The notes beneath the pieces were generated by a model, which worked only from the letters and a program-made list of their open reading frames with translations, searched no databases and had not been told where the DNA came from. Positions 15,349 to 24,265 of a DNA stretch of 64,000 nt are shown piece by piece. The position numbers were made by a program, and so were the translations under genes. This DNA is from Lachnospiraceae bacterium JLR.KK002. GTDB lineage: Bacteria; Bacillota; Clostridia; Lachnospirales; Lachnospiraceae. The DNA lies in assembly GCA_036941025.1 (NCBI GenBank), contig JAYMNP010000001.1, positions 2,378,501-2,442,500 on the forward strand. Reading direction: 5' to 3'. Positions within the stretch are counted from its first letter, which is position 1. Each line of letters opens with the position of its first letter.

Positions 15349-16123
15349 ACGAAATCAACTCCTTTGCAAACTTCCTATAAGCCATCCCTGCGCTCGCTTT
15401 CGGGCTATACTCCGCCACCGGCAGGCTGTAATAAATGCTCTCCCCCACCTTCACCGTACTGGGAATCCTCGTCTCAAACATCCGTATCTGCTCCTGGAAG
15501 TTCTCTGTCACTTCCTCCGTCAGCACCTTACACAGCTTCGTTCTGGACTCACACATGGTCATCAGGATACCCGCAATCCCAAGCCTCGGATTGATCCGCT
15601 TCCGTATCTTCACCACCGTCCGCAGAAAATCCTGCATCCCCATCATAGCCAGAAGCTGGGGGTTCACCGTGATAATCACCTCGTCCGAAGCAGCCAAAGC
15701 ATTAATCGTCAAAGTCCCAAGGGACGGGCAGGTATCAATCAGAATATAATCATACCTCTCCCGCAGCGGCTCCAGAATCCCGGACAGCATCCTCTCCGCC
15801 CCCATCTCCAGCCGCAACTTCGCATCCACCACCGACAGATAAATAGACGATGGGATGAAATCCACCCCGTCCTTCGTCCGTATGTACCTCTTCGGGGACG
15901 GCATCTTCTCGTTCTCAATCTGCGCCATCATCAGATGCCCAATGGTATCCTCCAAAACCCCCGTATCCTCCACGCCGAAGCACGTTGTCAAATTCGCCTG
16001 ACTGTCAAAATCCACAGCCAGAACCCGCTTCCCCATCTTCCGCAGACAGTACGCCAGATTGAACGTAGTAGTGGTCTTCGCCGTACCCCCTTTCTGCGAA
16101 CCGATCATATATATCTTTCCCAT
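15338..16123 (-). CDS. parA: ParA-family partition ATPase
   Basis: 261 residues. Deviant Walker A 'SQKGGTAKTTTTFNLAYCLR' near residue 9, Walker A' 'VLAVDFDSQANLTTCFG' and Walker B 'YDYILIDTCPSLGTLTINAL'. It is a membrane-free Soj/ParA-type ATPase that forms nucleotide-dependent dimers on DNA. ATG at 16123 chosen because GAGG precedes it at proper distance; a TTG six bases upstream is less likely. The start overlaps the stop of the SymE-like gene and the end overlaps parB, so the three are one operon. Confidence 0.93.
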   Translation of the reverse strand: MGKIYMIGSQKGGTAKTTTTFNLAYCLRKMGKRVLAVDFDSQANLTTCFGVEDTGVLEDTIGHLMMAQIENEKMPSPKRYIRTKDGVDFIPSSIYLSVVDAKLRLEMGAERMLSGILEPLRERYDYILIDTCPSLGTLTINALAASDEVIITVNPQLLAMMGMQDFLRTVVKIRKRINPRLGIAGILMTMCESRTKLCKVLTEEVTENFQEQIRMFETRIPSTVKVGESIYYSLPVAEYSPKASAGMAYRKFAKELISYES

Positions 16124-16125
16124 TC

Positions 16126-16377
16126 TCAATACCTCACTTTCCTCTCCGCAACCATACTCAACTGCTGCTCCTCAAACACATCAATATCAATATAATCCAC
16201 TGTCTCCCTCGGAACAATGACCAGCTTCCCTTCCTCACACCGGACCGTCAAAAGCGTCCCCGCCCCGAACCCCAGCTCTTCCAGCCACAGCCCCTTCAAC
16301 ATGATTGTCGGCGTGGACTTATAATTACGCCCGCTCTGCTCATACACCTTAATCTTCCGAACATCCTTTTTTGCCAT
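16126..16377 (-). CDS. SymE-like protein
   Basis: 83 residues beginning MAKKDVRKIKVYEQSGRNYK, followed by 'TPTIMLKGLWLEELGFGAGT' and 'VRCEEGKLVIVPRE', the core of the SymE toxin / AbrB-like swapped-hairpin family. In E. coli SymE is an SOS-induced, RNA-repressed toxin; on mobile elements of Firmicutes such genes often precede parA, where they may be DNA-binding regulators. Start at ATG 16377 with AGGAGGATAAATTTT upstream; an in-frame ATG at 16434 has no ribosome binding site. First gene of the partition operon. Confidence 0.75.
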   Translation of the reverse strand: MAKKDVRKIKVYEQSGRNYKSTPTIMLKGLWLEELGFGAGTLLTVRCEEGKLVIVPRETVDYIDIDVFEEQQLSMVAERKVRY

Positions 16378-16460
16378 AAAATTTATCCTCCTGAAATCAA
16401 GTAGACGGACAGCCTCCCTGCCCAAACAGACCATACCATGCAGAACTTGACCGTCCTGCG

Positions 16461-16520
16461 AAAAGAAAAGGACTTCAAGTCACCCTCCGGCTTTCCGGCC
16501 AGGGCGAATCAAAGTCCTAT
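16461..16520 (-). terminator. Terminator-like compound hairpin before the SymE-parAB operon
   Basis: On the minus strand GGACTT...CCCTGGCCGG-AAAG-CCGGAGGG...AAGTCC folds into an outer 6-bp and an inner stem, followed by TTTTCTTTT. It lies after the broken Fic gene and before the SymE-like gene. It most simply ends the upstream transcript, but could also act in the leader of the partition operon. Confidence 0.5.
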
Positions 16521-16570
16521 CTTCGTTACTTCTTTTATAACCTCACACTTCTCTAAAGCCAGTACCTCCG

Positions 16571-17047
16571 CTATGCGCAGAGTCCCATCTGACTTTCAGT
16601 ATAGTAGGTATTGATATGTACGGCGCCGTCCTCTCTCCACCCCGCATGGGATAAAAAAATAGGACTAAGGAGTGCAAACCCGTTGATTTTACTGGGTTTC
16701 TCTAACCTTGTCCCAATTATAACACCGTCATCATGAAAAGCATGATCTTTTACTAATCCAAAAAACAATGTCGCACAAATATCCAACTTATTCGTATATT
16801 TCCTTTTTCCTCTAAATTCAACACTTTGTCTTCCTAAGGCTGAAGCCAGAAGATCGTAGCTCCTGACACCTACCAGCATTTTTTCAGACATCCCACCTGC
16901 CGACGTATCAGTAAAATAATCTGCCAAAATGTAATGAGCTTTTAAAACATCTGACACATTTACTAAATTTCTATCCAAATCCAACTCTTTACAGTTTTTC
17001 TTCTCATACTCAAATGCTTCTCGTAATTCTTTCGGCAAATATTCCAT
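16571..17047 (-). pseudogene. Truncated Fic/Doc-family gene
   Basis: Residues 1-102 match the N-terminal part of Fic/Doc-type proteins of mobile elements: 'LVNVSDVLKAHYILADYF', 'GVRSYDLLASALGRQSVEF', 'KLDICATLFFGLVKDHAFHD'. The family then continues with the active-site loop HxFxDxNKRTA, but here the frame turns after 'HAFHD' into unrelated sequence ('DGVIIGTRLEKPSKINGFAL..') and stops 55 residues later. The catalytic Asn-Lys-Arg and all C-terminal helices are missing, so AMPylation/phosphorylation activity is not expected. ATG 17047 has GGGGAAAT upstream. The region is A+T-rich. Confidence 0.65.
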
Positions 17048-17154
17048 AATATTTCCCCTTTTCTCTCCCTGAATTTATCTTTCGTATGGAAAAATCCAAC
17101 ACTTTTTAGCATATTTTTCTCCACACAATAAGCCATTACCTGCTTCACTTCTTG

Positions 17155-17184
17155 ATTATACTCTCACCATGACATAATCGTCAA
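17155..17184 (-). promoter_or_regulatory. Sigma-A promoter upstream of the Fic remnant
   Basis: On the minus strand TTGACG (17184-17179), 18-base spacer, TATAAT (17160-17155). A short frame begins right after it (GTG 17148, VKQVMAYCVEKNMLKSVGFF) and overlaps the Fic start. It may be the real first part of the transcript, but its product is not recognised. Confidence 0.55.
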
Positions 17185-17212
17185 CATACTTATATGCCTG
17201 AGTTTCTCCATT

Positions 17213-17573
17213 TTATAATTTTATAGGATGATGTTGGAGGCAAAACCGACACAAGTATGTGTGTTTGCAGGCATGTCTGCAAACACACATATTGTGTTCA
17301 GTTGGTGCAAAGTACCTGTGCTGCCAGAGACAGCAGGGCCTTTTAGTACGAAAATATCGACCATCTGTAAAAATGGAGAAACTGATATAAAATTTTAACT
17401 TCAAAAACCCCGCGCAGGCTGACGGAGTATCCGAAATCATTTTTATAGAAACAAATACTGTCATACTAAACAATTTAGTATGACAGTTACTTTATGGCAT
17501 CCATTATATTACTCCGACGGCTAAATATCAATGTATTCTGCGCAATCTCTGCAACATTCATCCGTACGCCTTT
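17213..17573. other. Intergenic region with a long hairpin
   Basis: No convincing gene. The main feature is a 15-bp perfect stem, TATGTGTGTTTGCAG (17256-17270), loop GCATGT, complement at 17277-17291. It is extended by CACAA (17250-17254) and TTGTG (17292-17296) across a one-base bulge, giving about 20 paired bases. There is no T run beside it, so it is not a standard terminator. It could be a structured RNA, protein-binding site or element end at the boundary between mobile and core DNA. Confidence 0.5.
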
Positions 17574-17798
17574 TTAACAGATGAAAGACATGATTTTTTC
17601 CCTGATAGCAGAATCTTCCGAATCGTATTTCAGGCATAAGGGGCCTGAAAAATCCAGCGCCATCACACCAAGAATTGATTTTGCATCCACAACTCTCTGT
17701 CCGGAACCCAAATCAAAATTGGCATCACATTTGTCAATAATATTTACAAACTGTCTGATTTGTTCCACGTCACGAAATCTCACATTCACCTGCTGCAT
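17574..17798 (-). CDS. HPr-like protein lacking the phospho-histidine
   Basis: 74 residues with the HPr fold pattern: 'VNVRFRDVEQIRQFVNIIDK', 'VDAKSILGVMALDFSGPLCL' and a C-terminal helix 'SAIREKIMSFIC'. Normal HPr has 'HARPA' with phosphorylated His15; here that region reads 'FRDVEQIRQF' with no histidine. The 'AKSILG' segment, corresponding to the regulatory Ser46 region of HPr and Crh, is retained. It therefore cannot relay phosphate in the PTS but could be a Crh-like regulator. Start ATG with GGGAGGAATACTT. Monocistronic. Such proteins are widespread in Lachnospiraceae. Confidence 0.75.
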   Translation of the reverse strand: MQQVNVRFRDVEQIRQFVNIIDKCDANFDLGSGQRVVDAKSILGVMALDFSGPLCLKYDSEDSAIREKIMSFIC

Positions 17799-17981
17799 AA
17801 GTATTCCTCCCTGAATCTCCTATTCTGGTTTTGCTAAGAATTTTTCTGATACATTTTCCGGAAATTATGTTATCGGTTTCATGCCGGTACTATAATACTA
17901 TCCCATAATTTTTTTGTAAATGGTCAGTTTCAACAATTCTTTTATACTTTTTTGTGTAAAATAGTGAAATCGTTTTCGTGT

Positions 17982-19334
17982 TCAGGAATAAACTTCCCCG
18001 CAGCAGGGAATATTCAGCAAAATCCTGGTGGTAAACTCTCCTTTCTGCACCTCAAAATCTGTTTCACCGTCATAACGGGAAGCTGTTTTAATAATACTGG
18101 GCACCCCCAGCCCGGCGCCTTTCTTCGATTTGGGCAGCCCTTTATGAAAATTCACATTTTCGGCACTTGTATTGGAAAAACGGATGACAATTTTATTTCC
18201 TTTCTGAGCAATATAAATATTGATTTCCTGATGGGAGGCTCCGGAAGACGTGCAGCCATGAATGGCATTTTCAAAGGCATTGGCAAGGATTGCAATCCAG
18301 TCAATATCCCGAACCGCAAGATGTTCCCCCACTTTCACGTCCATATGTACCTGAATATTCCGGCTTCTGGCCTTTCTGGCATAAACGGAAAGTATACTGT
18401 TGACCGCCCGGTTCCTGGAGATATATTTTATTTTCTGATTTTCTATGTCTTCATCATACTGCTCCAGATAACCCAGGAGTTCCTCAATTTCTCCTTTGCT
18501 GGCATATTCTTTGATAAGAAGGGTGTGATGCCGCACATCATGGCGGATTCTGGCCGCCTCCTTTTCCGATTCTCTCATAATCTCCATCTGCTGGTACAGA
18601 AGCTGTTCGTTGACCTCCAGAAGTTCTTTTTCCCTCTGATAGTAATGTTCCTGTCCAAGATGGATATACAGATGGAGAATTGTATATTGCAGAACCCCTA
18701 CCATAAATAAGGTAACAAATGCCCGCACCATATTAAATATGGAAAAACCCTGCAGATTGGGCCAGTAAGCCACCACCGCTCCTATCATAACCGAGACCAG
18801 AAGGGTCACTGCGCTGAACAAATCCATTTCCTCCACCAGAAAATCCACTCCGTCCAGAAACAGACGCCGGAGCTTTATCCAGGTAAATCCAAGAACAATC
18901 ACAACACAGAAAAATCTGACCAGAATATCCACCCACACATTTCCGCCAAACCACCAGCGCGCCACATCCACGCCGCAAAACACACATACTGACAGCAGAT
19001 AAAAAGCCACCGCCATTTTATACAGAGACAGATAAACCCTGCCGCTGCTCATCAGCCCGCAGAAAAGCCCGGTAACAACAATAGATGAAAGACTGGCATA
19101 TTTTACAAAACTCTCTGCAGCAGCAAGATACCAGAGACTGTAACCTGTGACTGCAAGACTCCCGAAAACCACATAATATCCGATGGTTTTTTTCATCACA
19201 TACCTGGGCCGGTCCAACATCAGAAAAAAAGACATCATCAGTCCCATACTCATGGCATTGCGCAAAACTGCAACCCAGAATGAGCCTCCCAGCATACTTC
19301 TATTCCTCCTTAAAAATAAGACAGTTTTTGACAT
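17982..19334 (-). CDS. AgrC-type sensor histidine kinase, orphan
   Basis: 450 residues. The N-terminal 220 residues hold six to seven hydrophobic membrane segments. A coiled-coil linker follows, then a phosphoacceptor box 'AARIRHDVRHH' (His about 265), an N box in 'LANAFENAIHG' and 'KKGAGLGVPSIIKTA' (G box) of the GHKL ATPase fold. This is the architecture of peptide-sensing AgrC/VirS-type kinases (HATPase_c_5). No LytTR response regulator or pheromone gene lies next to it, so its partner must be elsewhere. It precedes the PurF-like gene's end by about 75 bases, same strand, with no clear operon link. Confidence 0.85.
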   Translation of the reverse strand: MSKTVLFLRRNRSMLGGSFWVAVLRNAMSMGLMMSFFLMLDRPRYVMKKTIGYYVVFGSLAVTGYSLWYLAAAESFVKYASLSSIVVTGLFCGLMSSGRVYLSLYKMAVAFYLLSVCVFCGVDVARWWFGGNVWVDILVRFFCVVIVLGFTWIKLRRLFLDGVDFLVEEMDLFSAVTLLVSVMIGAVVAYWPNLQGFSIFNMVRAFVTLFMVGVLQYTILHLYIHLGQEHYYQREKELLEVNEQLLYQQMEIMRESEKEAARIRHDVRHHTLLIKEYASKGEIEELLGYLEQYDEDIENQKIKYISRNRAVNSILSVYARKARSRNIQVHMDVKVGEHLAVRDIDWIAILANAFENAIHGCTSSGASHQEINIYIAQKGNKIVIRFSNTSAENVNFHKGLPKSKKGAGLGVPSIIKTASRYDGETDFEVQKGEFTTRILLNIPCCGEVYS

Positions 19335-19410
19335 AATATATCATAATCTGCTCTTGTTTCAAGGATTCAGGTATACTTTGCATATTTTTTGGTACTGTTT
19401 GCAGTCCTCT

Positions 19411-20817
19411 TTACCCTTTCCCGTTCCAGCAGTAAGTGCAGAGCCTGCACTTATCCAGTCCCGTAGCGTCCAGCATATCATCCAGCCGGTTAAACCGCAG
19501 GGAAGTAAAGCCCTGCTCCTTACGCATTTCCTCTACCATCTGTTCATATCTTTCCGATTCCGGATCCGCATATTCGGCCAGAATTTCTTCTGTTACATTC
19601 CCATGTTCCAGCTTATCAATCACCCGGCGGGAGAACAAATCCATATCCGAAGTGGAACGGGAAAAATTCAGATACTTACATCCGTATAAAATAGGCGGGC
19701 AGGCCGGACGGACATGTACCTCCGTTGCCCCGCTCTGGTAAAGGAATTCCACCGTTTCCCGCAGCTGGGTCCCCCTTACAATGGAATCGTCAATCAGAAT
19801 CATACGCTTGTCCTGAATTAAATCTTTCACTGCCAGCAGCTTCATTTTGGCAATCAGATCCCGCTTGCTCTGAATGGTGGGCATAAAGGACCTGGGCCAG
19901 GTGGGAGTATATTTGATAAAAGGTCTGGTAAAGGGTATGCCGGATTCATTGGCATATCCGATTGCATGAGGAACGCCGGAATCCGGAACGCCCGCCACAA
20001 TATCCGGCTTCACATCATCGCGTTTTGCCATCTTTTCTCCGCAGCGGTAACGCATCTGCTCCACATTCATGCCCTCATATGAACTGGCGGGATATCCATA
20101 ATAAACCCAGAGGAACGTGCAGATTTTCATTTCATTTCCGGGTTCCGACAGAGTAATGCAGTCTTTCTCTGTCACCAGAACGATTTCCTCCGGCCCCAGC
20201 TCTTTATAATCAGAATATCCCAGATTGTGATAGGCAAAATTCTCAAAAGAAATGCAGAATGCGTCTTCTTTTCTGCCGATTACCACAGGTGTTCTGCCAT
20301 ATTTATCCCTTGCGGCATACAGCCCCTTCTGATTCATCAGAATCAGGGAAAGGGAACCTTCCACAGATTCCAGTGCATAGCGAATTCCCTCAATGAGATT
20401 TTCCTTCTGATTAATCAGAGCCGCCACCAGTTCCGTAGCGTTGATTTCTCCGCCGCTCTGCTCCATAAAGTGAGAGTGGCCCCCTTCAAAGAGCTGCTGC
20501 AGCAGCCGGTCACTGTTATCTATCCGCCCTACGGTGGTAATTGCATAAGTCCCATGGTGCGACCGTATCATCAACGGCTGAGGTTCATAATCAGAAATAC
20601 ATCCGATTCCAAACCATCCTTTCATCTCGTTGACGTCTTTATCAAATTTGGTCCGAAAAGGAGCATTCTCTATATTGTGGATGGCCCGATTAAAGCCTTT
20701 TTCACCATATACTGCCATTCCGCCACGCCTTGTTCCCAGATGGGAATGATAGTCAATGCCGAAAAACAAATCAAATACGCAATCCTGCTGTGACGCCACG
20801 CCAAAAAAACCGCCCAT
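19411..20817 (-). CDS. PurF-like amidophosphoribosyltransferase homologue without N-terminal Cys
   Basis: 468 residues. Ntn-hydrolase glutaminase-like domain followed by a PRTase domain with the PRPP loop 'MILIDDSIVRGTQ' (339-351) and 'IVAGVPDSGVPHAIGYA'. In PurF the mature N-terminal residue is the nucleophilic cysteine of a 'CGVFG' motif; here the protein begins MGGFFGVASQQDCVF, with glycine in that place. Glutamine hydrolysis by the usual mechanism is therefore not expected, although the PRPP site is intact and four C-terminal cysteines are seen (two in 'CRLCTYC'). Clostridia carry this Cys-less family beside genuine PurF. It could use ammonia or have another role. A promoter is at 20919-20948. 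Confidence 0.85.
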   Translation of the reverse strand: MGGFFGVASQQDCVFDLFFGIDYHSHLGTRRGGMAVYGEKGFNRAIHNIENAPFRTKFDKDVNEMKGWFGIGCISDYEPQPLMIRSHHGTYAITTVGRIDNSDRLLQQLFEGGHSHFMEQSGGEINATELVAALINQKENLIEGIRYALESVEGSLSLILMNQKGLYAARDKYGRTPVVIGRKEDAFCISFENFAYHNLGYSDYKELGPEEIVLVTEKDCITLSEPGNEMKICTFLWVYYGYPASSYEGMNVEQMRYRCGEKMAKRDDVKPDIVAGVPDSGVPHAIGYANESGIPFTRPFIKYTPTWPRSFMPTIQSKRDLIAKMKLLAVKDLIQDKRMILIDDSIVRGTQLRETVEFLYQSGATEVHVRPACPPILYGCKYLNFSRSTSDMDLFSRRVIDKLEHGNVTEEILAEYADPESERYEQMVEEMRKEQGFTSLRFNRLDDMLDATGLDKCRLCTYCWNGKG

Positions 20818-20918
20818 TCTTCTATCCTCTTTCTTTCTGTCCTGCTGTCCGCCGCTTCCTGCAGCGGATTAATGTTGTAGTTTCCGCGTTTTCTGCGGAA
20901 TATTTTATTTCAGGCATT

Positions 20919-20948
20919 ATTATACATGGTTTCCATATCATTATGCAA
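20919..20948 (-). promoter_or_regulatory. Promoter of the PurF-like gene
   Basis: On the minus strand TTGCAT (20948-20943), 18-base spacer, TATAAT (20924-20919). The leader of about 100 bases contains a small hairpin, TTCCGC-GTTTTCT-GCGGAA (about 20882-20900), but none of the conserved purine-riboswitch core. Confidence 0.55.
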
Positions 20949-21034
20949 TCGTTTACGGATATATTTTATCAAAATTTGTATCAGTGCAAATCTTTCTTTT
21001 CCACATGATTCTTCCTGTATTGGCTTCCTGTCAG

Positions 21035-21598
21035 TTACATCTGTCTTACAGAAAGAAGTTTCTTTGCAATTTCACAAAAATCTTCCTTTGCAGTCTCATA
21101 TCTGGAGTTATCCCGCAGAATTGCCGAAGGATGAAATGTGGCAGTCAGCGCGCAGCTTTTCCGGTATGTCCAGGTCCCGTGCTGTCTGGTAATTTTAAAA
21201 TCCGGTGAAATAATGCGCTGTGCGGCCACACGCCCAAGACAGACAATGATTTTGGGCTTCAAAAGAAATGTTTCGTATTTCAGATAGGGAAAACATGCCG
21301 CCTTTTCCTCCTCTTTCGGATCCCGATTGCCGGGAGGGTGGCACTTTAAAATGTTCGTAATGTAAATTTCTTCTCTGGAGAGCCCGCCCTCCTGCAAAAG
21401 ACGGTCCAGCAGTTCGCCGGAGGGCCCCACAAAGGGGAGCCCCTGCCGGTCTTCCTCACCTCCCGGCGCTTCGGCAATCAGCATAATCTCTGCCTGATGG
21501 CTGCCCCGCCCCATGACCGGCCGCTGTCTGGTGCGGCTCAGCGGACAGCAGGTGCAGGCGGCCACGTGCTGTTCAATATCGTTCCATGTGTATTCCAT
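21035..21598 (-). CDS. Uracil-DNA glycosylase, family 4 (Fe-S)
   Basis: 187 residues. Removes uracil from DNA in base-excision repair. Iron-sulfur ligands visible as C15/C18 ('CTCCPL') and cysteines in 'LKCHPPGN' and 'AACFPYL'. Motif A 'EAPGGEEDRQGLPFVGPSGE' and motif B 'TFHPSAILR' place it in family 4, often annotated as a phage SPO1 DNA-polymerase-related protein. Length and start (ATG 21598) are normal. Same strand as PurF-like gene but separated by its promoter. Confidence 0.92.
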   Translation of the reverse strand: MEYTWNDIEQHVAACTCCPLSRTRQRPVMGRGSHQAEIMLIAEAPGGEEDRQGLPFVGPSGELLDRLLQEGGLSREEIYITNILKCHPPGNRDPKEEEKAACFPYLKYETFLLKPKIIVCLGRVAAQRIISPDFKITRQHGTWTYRKSCALTATFHPSAILRDNSRYETAKEDFCEIAKKLLSVRQM

Positions 21599-21634
21599 AA
21601 AGTCTCCTTTTGCTCCTGTCCGTATCTCTCGATT

Positions 21635-24265
21635 TTACAATGTATTACCAGTTTTACGCTCCTGACCGCCGCTCAGCCGGCACATGACCTGAAACATTTT
21701 CCGAGTGTCCACCGGCTTCGCCAGATGTTCATTCATCCCGGCATCTTTTGATAATGCAATATCTTCTTCGAATGCATTTGCCGACAGCGCTATAATGGGC
21801 ACGGTTTTTGCATCTGCCCGGTCCAGACTGCGAATCACCCTGGCTGCTTCATATCCGCTCATAACCGGCATCATCAAATCCATGAGCACGCAGTCAAAAG
21901 TTCCCGGCCCGGAGGCTGTGAATGCCTCCACAGCAGCCTTTCCGTCATTGGCGGTCACAACTTCTGCGCCTGCCTCTTCAAGAATGTACTCTACGATTTC
22001 ACAGTTCAGTTCATTGTCCTCCACCAGAAGCACGCACATTCCGGTCACATCGTCCTGTATATCCTCCCGGTCCTCCTCCACCGGCTCTCCCTTCCACGCA
22101 TCATCAACGCGAAGAGACAAACTGATGCGGACCACACTTCCCCTGCCAGCCTGGCTGTCTACTTCGACTGTTCCTTCCATCTGCTCTACCAGATTTTTTA
22201 CAATGGACATACCAAGCCCGACGCCGTTATAATTGGTTCTCGCCCCCTGATGTTCCTGCGTAAACGGCTCAAAAATGTGTTCTTTAAATTCCTCTCCAAT
22301 GCCGATTCCGGTATCTTCAATAATAAACTGGCAATTTGCAGTCCCGTCCTGAAATGCAGTTTCTTTAGCCTGTACAAATACGGAACCGTGAGGACGGTTA
22401 TATTTGAGCCCATTGTCAATGACATTCATCAGAATCTGTTTCAAATGCAGCGGATTTCCAATTACTCTGTGATGATGTAAACCGGATTTTTCCAGCTCCA
22501 GCCGGATTTCCCGCTCATCTGCCAGGGGTGACAGAATCGTAATACATTCTTCCAGTACGTCATGAAGGTCAAAAGATTCCTCCACTGCTGCCGGCCTCCC
22601 GCTTTCCAGCTTACTTATCTGGAGAACGTCGTTCACCAGAGACAGCAGATGCTCCGTTGACACACGGATTTTTCTCCGGCACTCTCTCTGACGCTTTGCA
22701 TCAGCCTGACTGTTTTCCAGCATAGCCAACATGCCCAGAATTCCGTTGATAGGTGTACGCAAATCATGTGACATATGGGAAAGGAATTCACTTTTTGCCG
22801 AATTTGCCTGCCTCACCCGCTCCAGAAGCTCCATGATGGACTGTTCCTGTTTCTTCCTTGTCATCATGGTCTCCGTAATATCCTGATGGTAGCCATTCAG
22901 GCAGACACCCGGCTTTTGAAATGTTTTGTCCGGCACCCCGCCGCAGCGGACATAGATTTTCCCCAATTCCGGATGGTTCCATGGATAAATCACCTCATTG
23001 CGTCCGGTTTCCAGCATTTCCTGTACCGCTTCCTGTACCATTGCCACATAGTCCGAATCAATACGTTCAAACCAGTGCCGGTAACATTCCTCCGGCCCGG
23101 TTTCCTCCGATACGCCCAGAAGAATCCTCATGGTCCGGTCTGCATACATCCTGGGCCGGCATCCCTCCTCCATCTCAATGGTCCAGATGCCGGTTCTGGC
23201 CCCTTCCAGAATATCTTCAAGGCTCCGCCTTGCCTCCAGTTTGTATTTCTCCTCCTGCTTCACCACATCATTGATGTCCCGCTGCGCAAAAATCGCGCAG
23301 TTCTCCTCCCCTGTATTCCCGGTGGCGGAAAAATGCATTTCCAGATACTTCAGACCTGAAAAGTTGTCTTTTACCTGATACCGGACAGAAAACTTTTTCT
23401 CTGTCCGGAGCTGAGCCAGCACATGAGCTTTCGTCGTCACAGCGCGGAGACGCTCCTGGTCCTGAGGAGCCACGCATCCGGAAATATACCGCTCCATGGC
23501 TACCTGATAACCGTCTTTAAAATGAACCTCCCAATCCAGTCCAATCCCCTTACTGCTCCGATAGACCTCGCATTCCCCTGTGTCAAGATTTACCTGACAG
23601 ATACCCAGATAATCTACACTGAGAGCATGGAGCACGTTATAGCTCCGATTTTGAAGTTCGCGAAACAGATTCCGCCGCTTCAGGGAGGATACGATAAAAT
23701 ATGCCGCCGTCTGGAGCATATTTGACGCATATTCCAGTGACTTTACAGGGGGATTGTCCACACCGTAAAAGCCAATCACATTTTTGCCATCATAAAGGGG
23801 AACCACCACAAGGGAACGAATCCCCTGCCGCTTCAGAATCTTATACTGAAGGGGATCTGTCTTCCGTATATTTTCCAGTTTCTCAATGACAATATGCCTG
23901 CCGATGCTGAAATTCCGATACCAGCCGGCGCATACCTCCGATGGAAGGTTTTGAAGGTTATCCTTTTCCGGTTCCACCCCGCAGGCTGTCCACTCGTACG
24001 TATTGTCGTCGCCGCCGGATTCATTCTGTTCAAATATGTAGGTCCGTTCCCCGTCCAATGCTTTCCCCAGATGCTCCAGCAGCACATCCAGCGAATCGTC
24101 CGGATTTTCTTCCAGCAGGGAAGCACGCAGGCCTTCATTGATGACAGCCTCCAGATTCTGAACATTCCGTATGCTGCTGTGCTGCCCATAAGTCTCAGCA
24201 TCCGCAGCCCCTTTTCTGACTTTTTCAAACATTTCTCCTGAATCATCCATATGCCCGTCCTCCAC
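21635..24265 (-). CDS. Large hybrid sensor histidine kinase/response regulator
   Basis: 876 residues, cytoplasmic (no membrane segment seen). Order: GAF-like domain (about 40-200, 'DPLQYKILKRQGIRSLVVVP'), two PAS-like regions (about 210-340 and 350-470), HisKA 'SEFLSHMSHDLRTPINGILG' (phosphoacceptor His), HATPase 'DTGIGIGEEFKEHIFEPF' with 'GVGLGMSIVKNLVEQM', and a C-terminal receiver with 'CVLLVEDNELN' and phospho-Asp in 'CVLMDLMMPVMSGYEAA'. No separate output domain, so it passes phosphate to another protein or acts by interaction. ATG 24265 lies near the better-placed context; an alternative is a few codons in. Stimulus unknown. Confidence 0.9.
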   Translation of the reverse strand: MEDGHMDDSGEMFEKVRKGAADAETYGQHSSIRNVQNLEAVINEGLRASLLEENPDDSLDVLLEHLGKALDGERTYIFEQNESGGDDNTYEWTACGVEPEKDNLQNLPSEVCAGWYRNFSIGRHIVIEKLENIRKTDPLQYKILKRQGIRSLVVVPLYDGKNVIGFYGVDNPPVKSLEYASNMLQTAAYFIVSSLKRRNLFRELQNRSYNVLHALSVDYLGICQVNLDTGECEVYRSSKGIGLDWEVHFKDGYQVAMERYISGCVAPQDQERLRAVTTKAHVLAQLRTEKKFSVRYQVKDNFSGLKYLEMHFSATGNTGEENCAIFAQRDINDVVKQEEKYKLEARRSLEDILEGARTGIWTIEMEEGCRPRMYADRTMRILLGVSEETGPEECYRHWFERIDSDYVAMVQEAVQEMLETGRNEVIYPWNHPELGKIYVRCGGVPDKTFQKPGVCLNGYHQDITETMMTRKKQEQSIMELLERVRQANSAKSEFLSHMSHDLRTPINGILGMLAMLENSQADAKRQRECRRKIRVSTEHLLSLVNDVLQISKLESGRPAAVEESFDLHDVLEECITILSPLADEREIRLELEKSGLHHHRVIGNPLHLKQILMNVIDNGLKYNRPHGSVFVQAKETAFQDGTANCQFIIEDTGIGIGEEFKEHIFEPFTQEHQGARTNYNGVGLGMSIVKNLVEQMEGTVEVDSQAGRGSVVRISLSLRVDDAWKGEPVEEDREDIQDDVTGMCVLLVEDNELNCEIVEYILEEAGAEVVTANDGKAAVEAFTASGPGTFDCVLMDLMMPVMSGYEAARVIRSLDRADAKTVPIIALSANAFEEDIALSKDAGMNEHLAKPVDTRKMFQVMCRLSGGQERKTGNTL

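Noticed and set aside
17213..17473. 86-residue frame across the long hairpin
   Set aside because: Its sequence is dictated by the palindrome and it lacks a ribosome binding site.
20818..21030. Possible purine riboswitch in the leader of the PurF-like gene
   Set aside because: The leader has only a small TTCCGC/GCGGAA hairpin after the promoter; I find none of the conserved purine aptamer loops.
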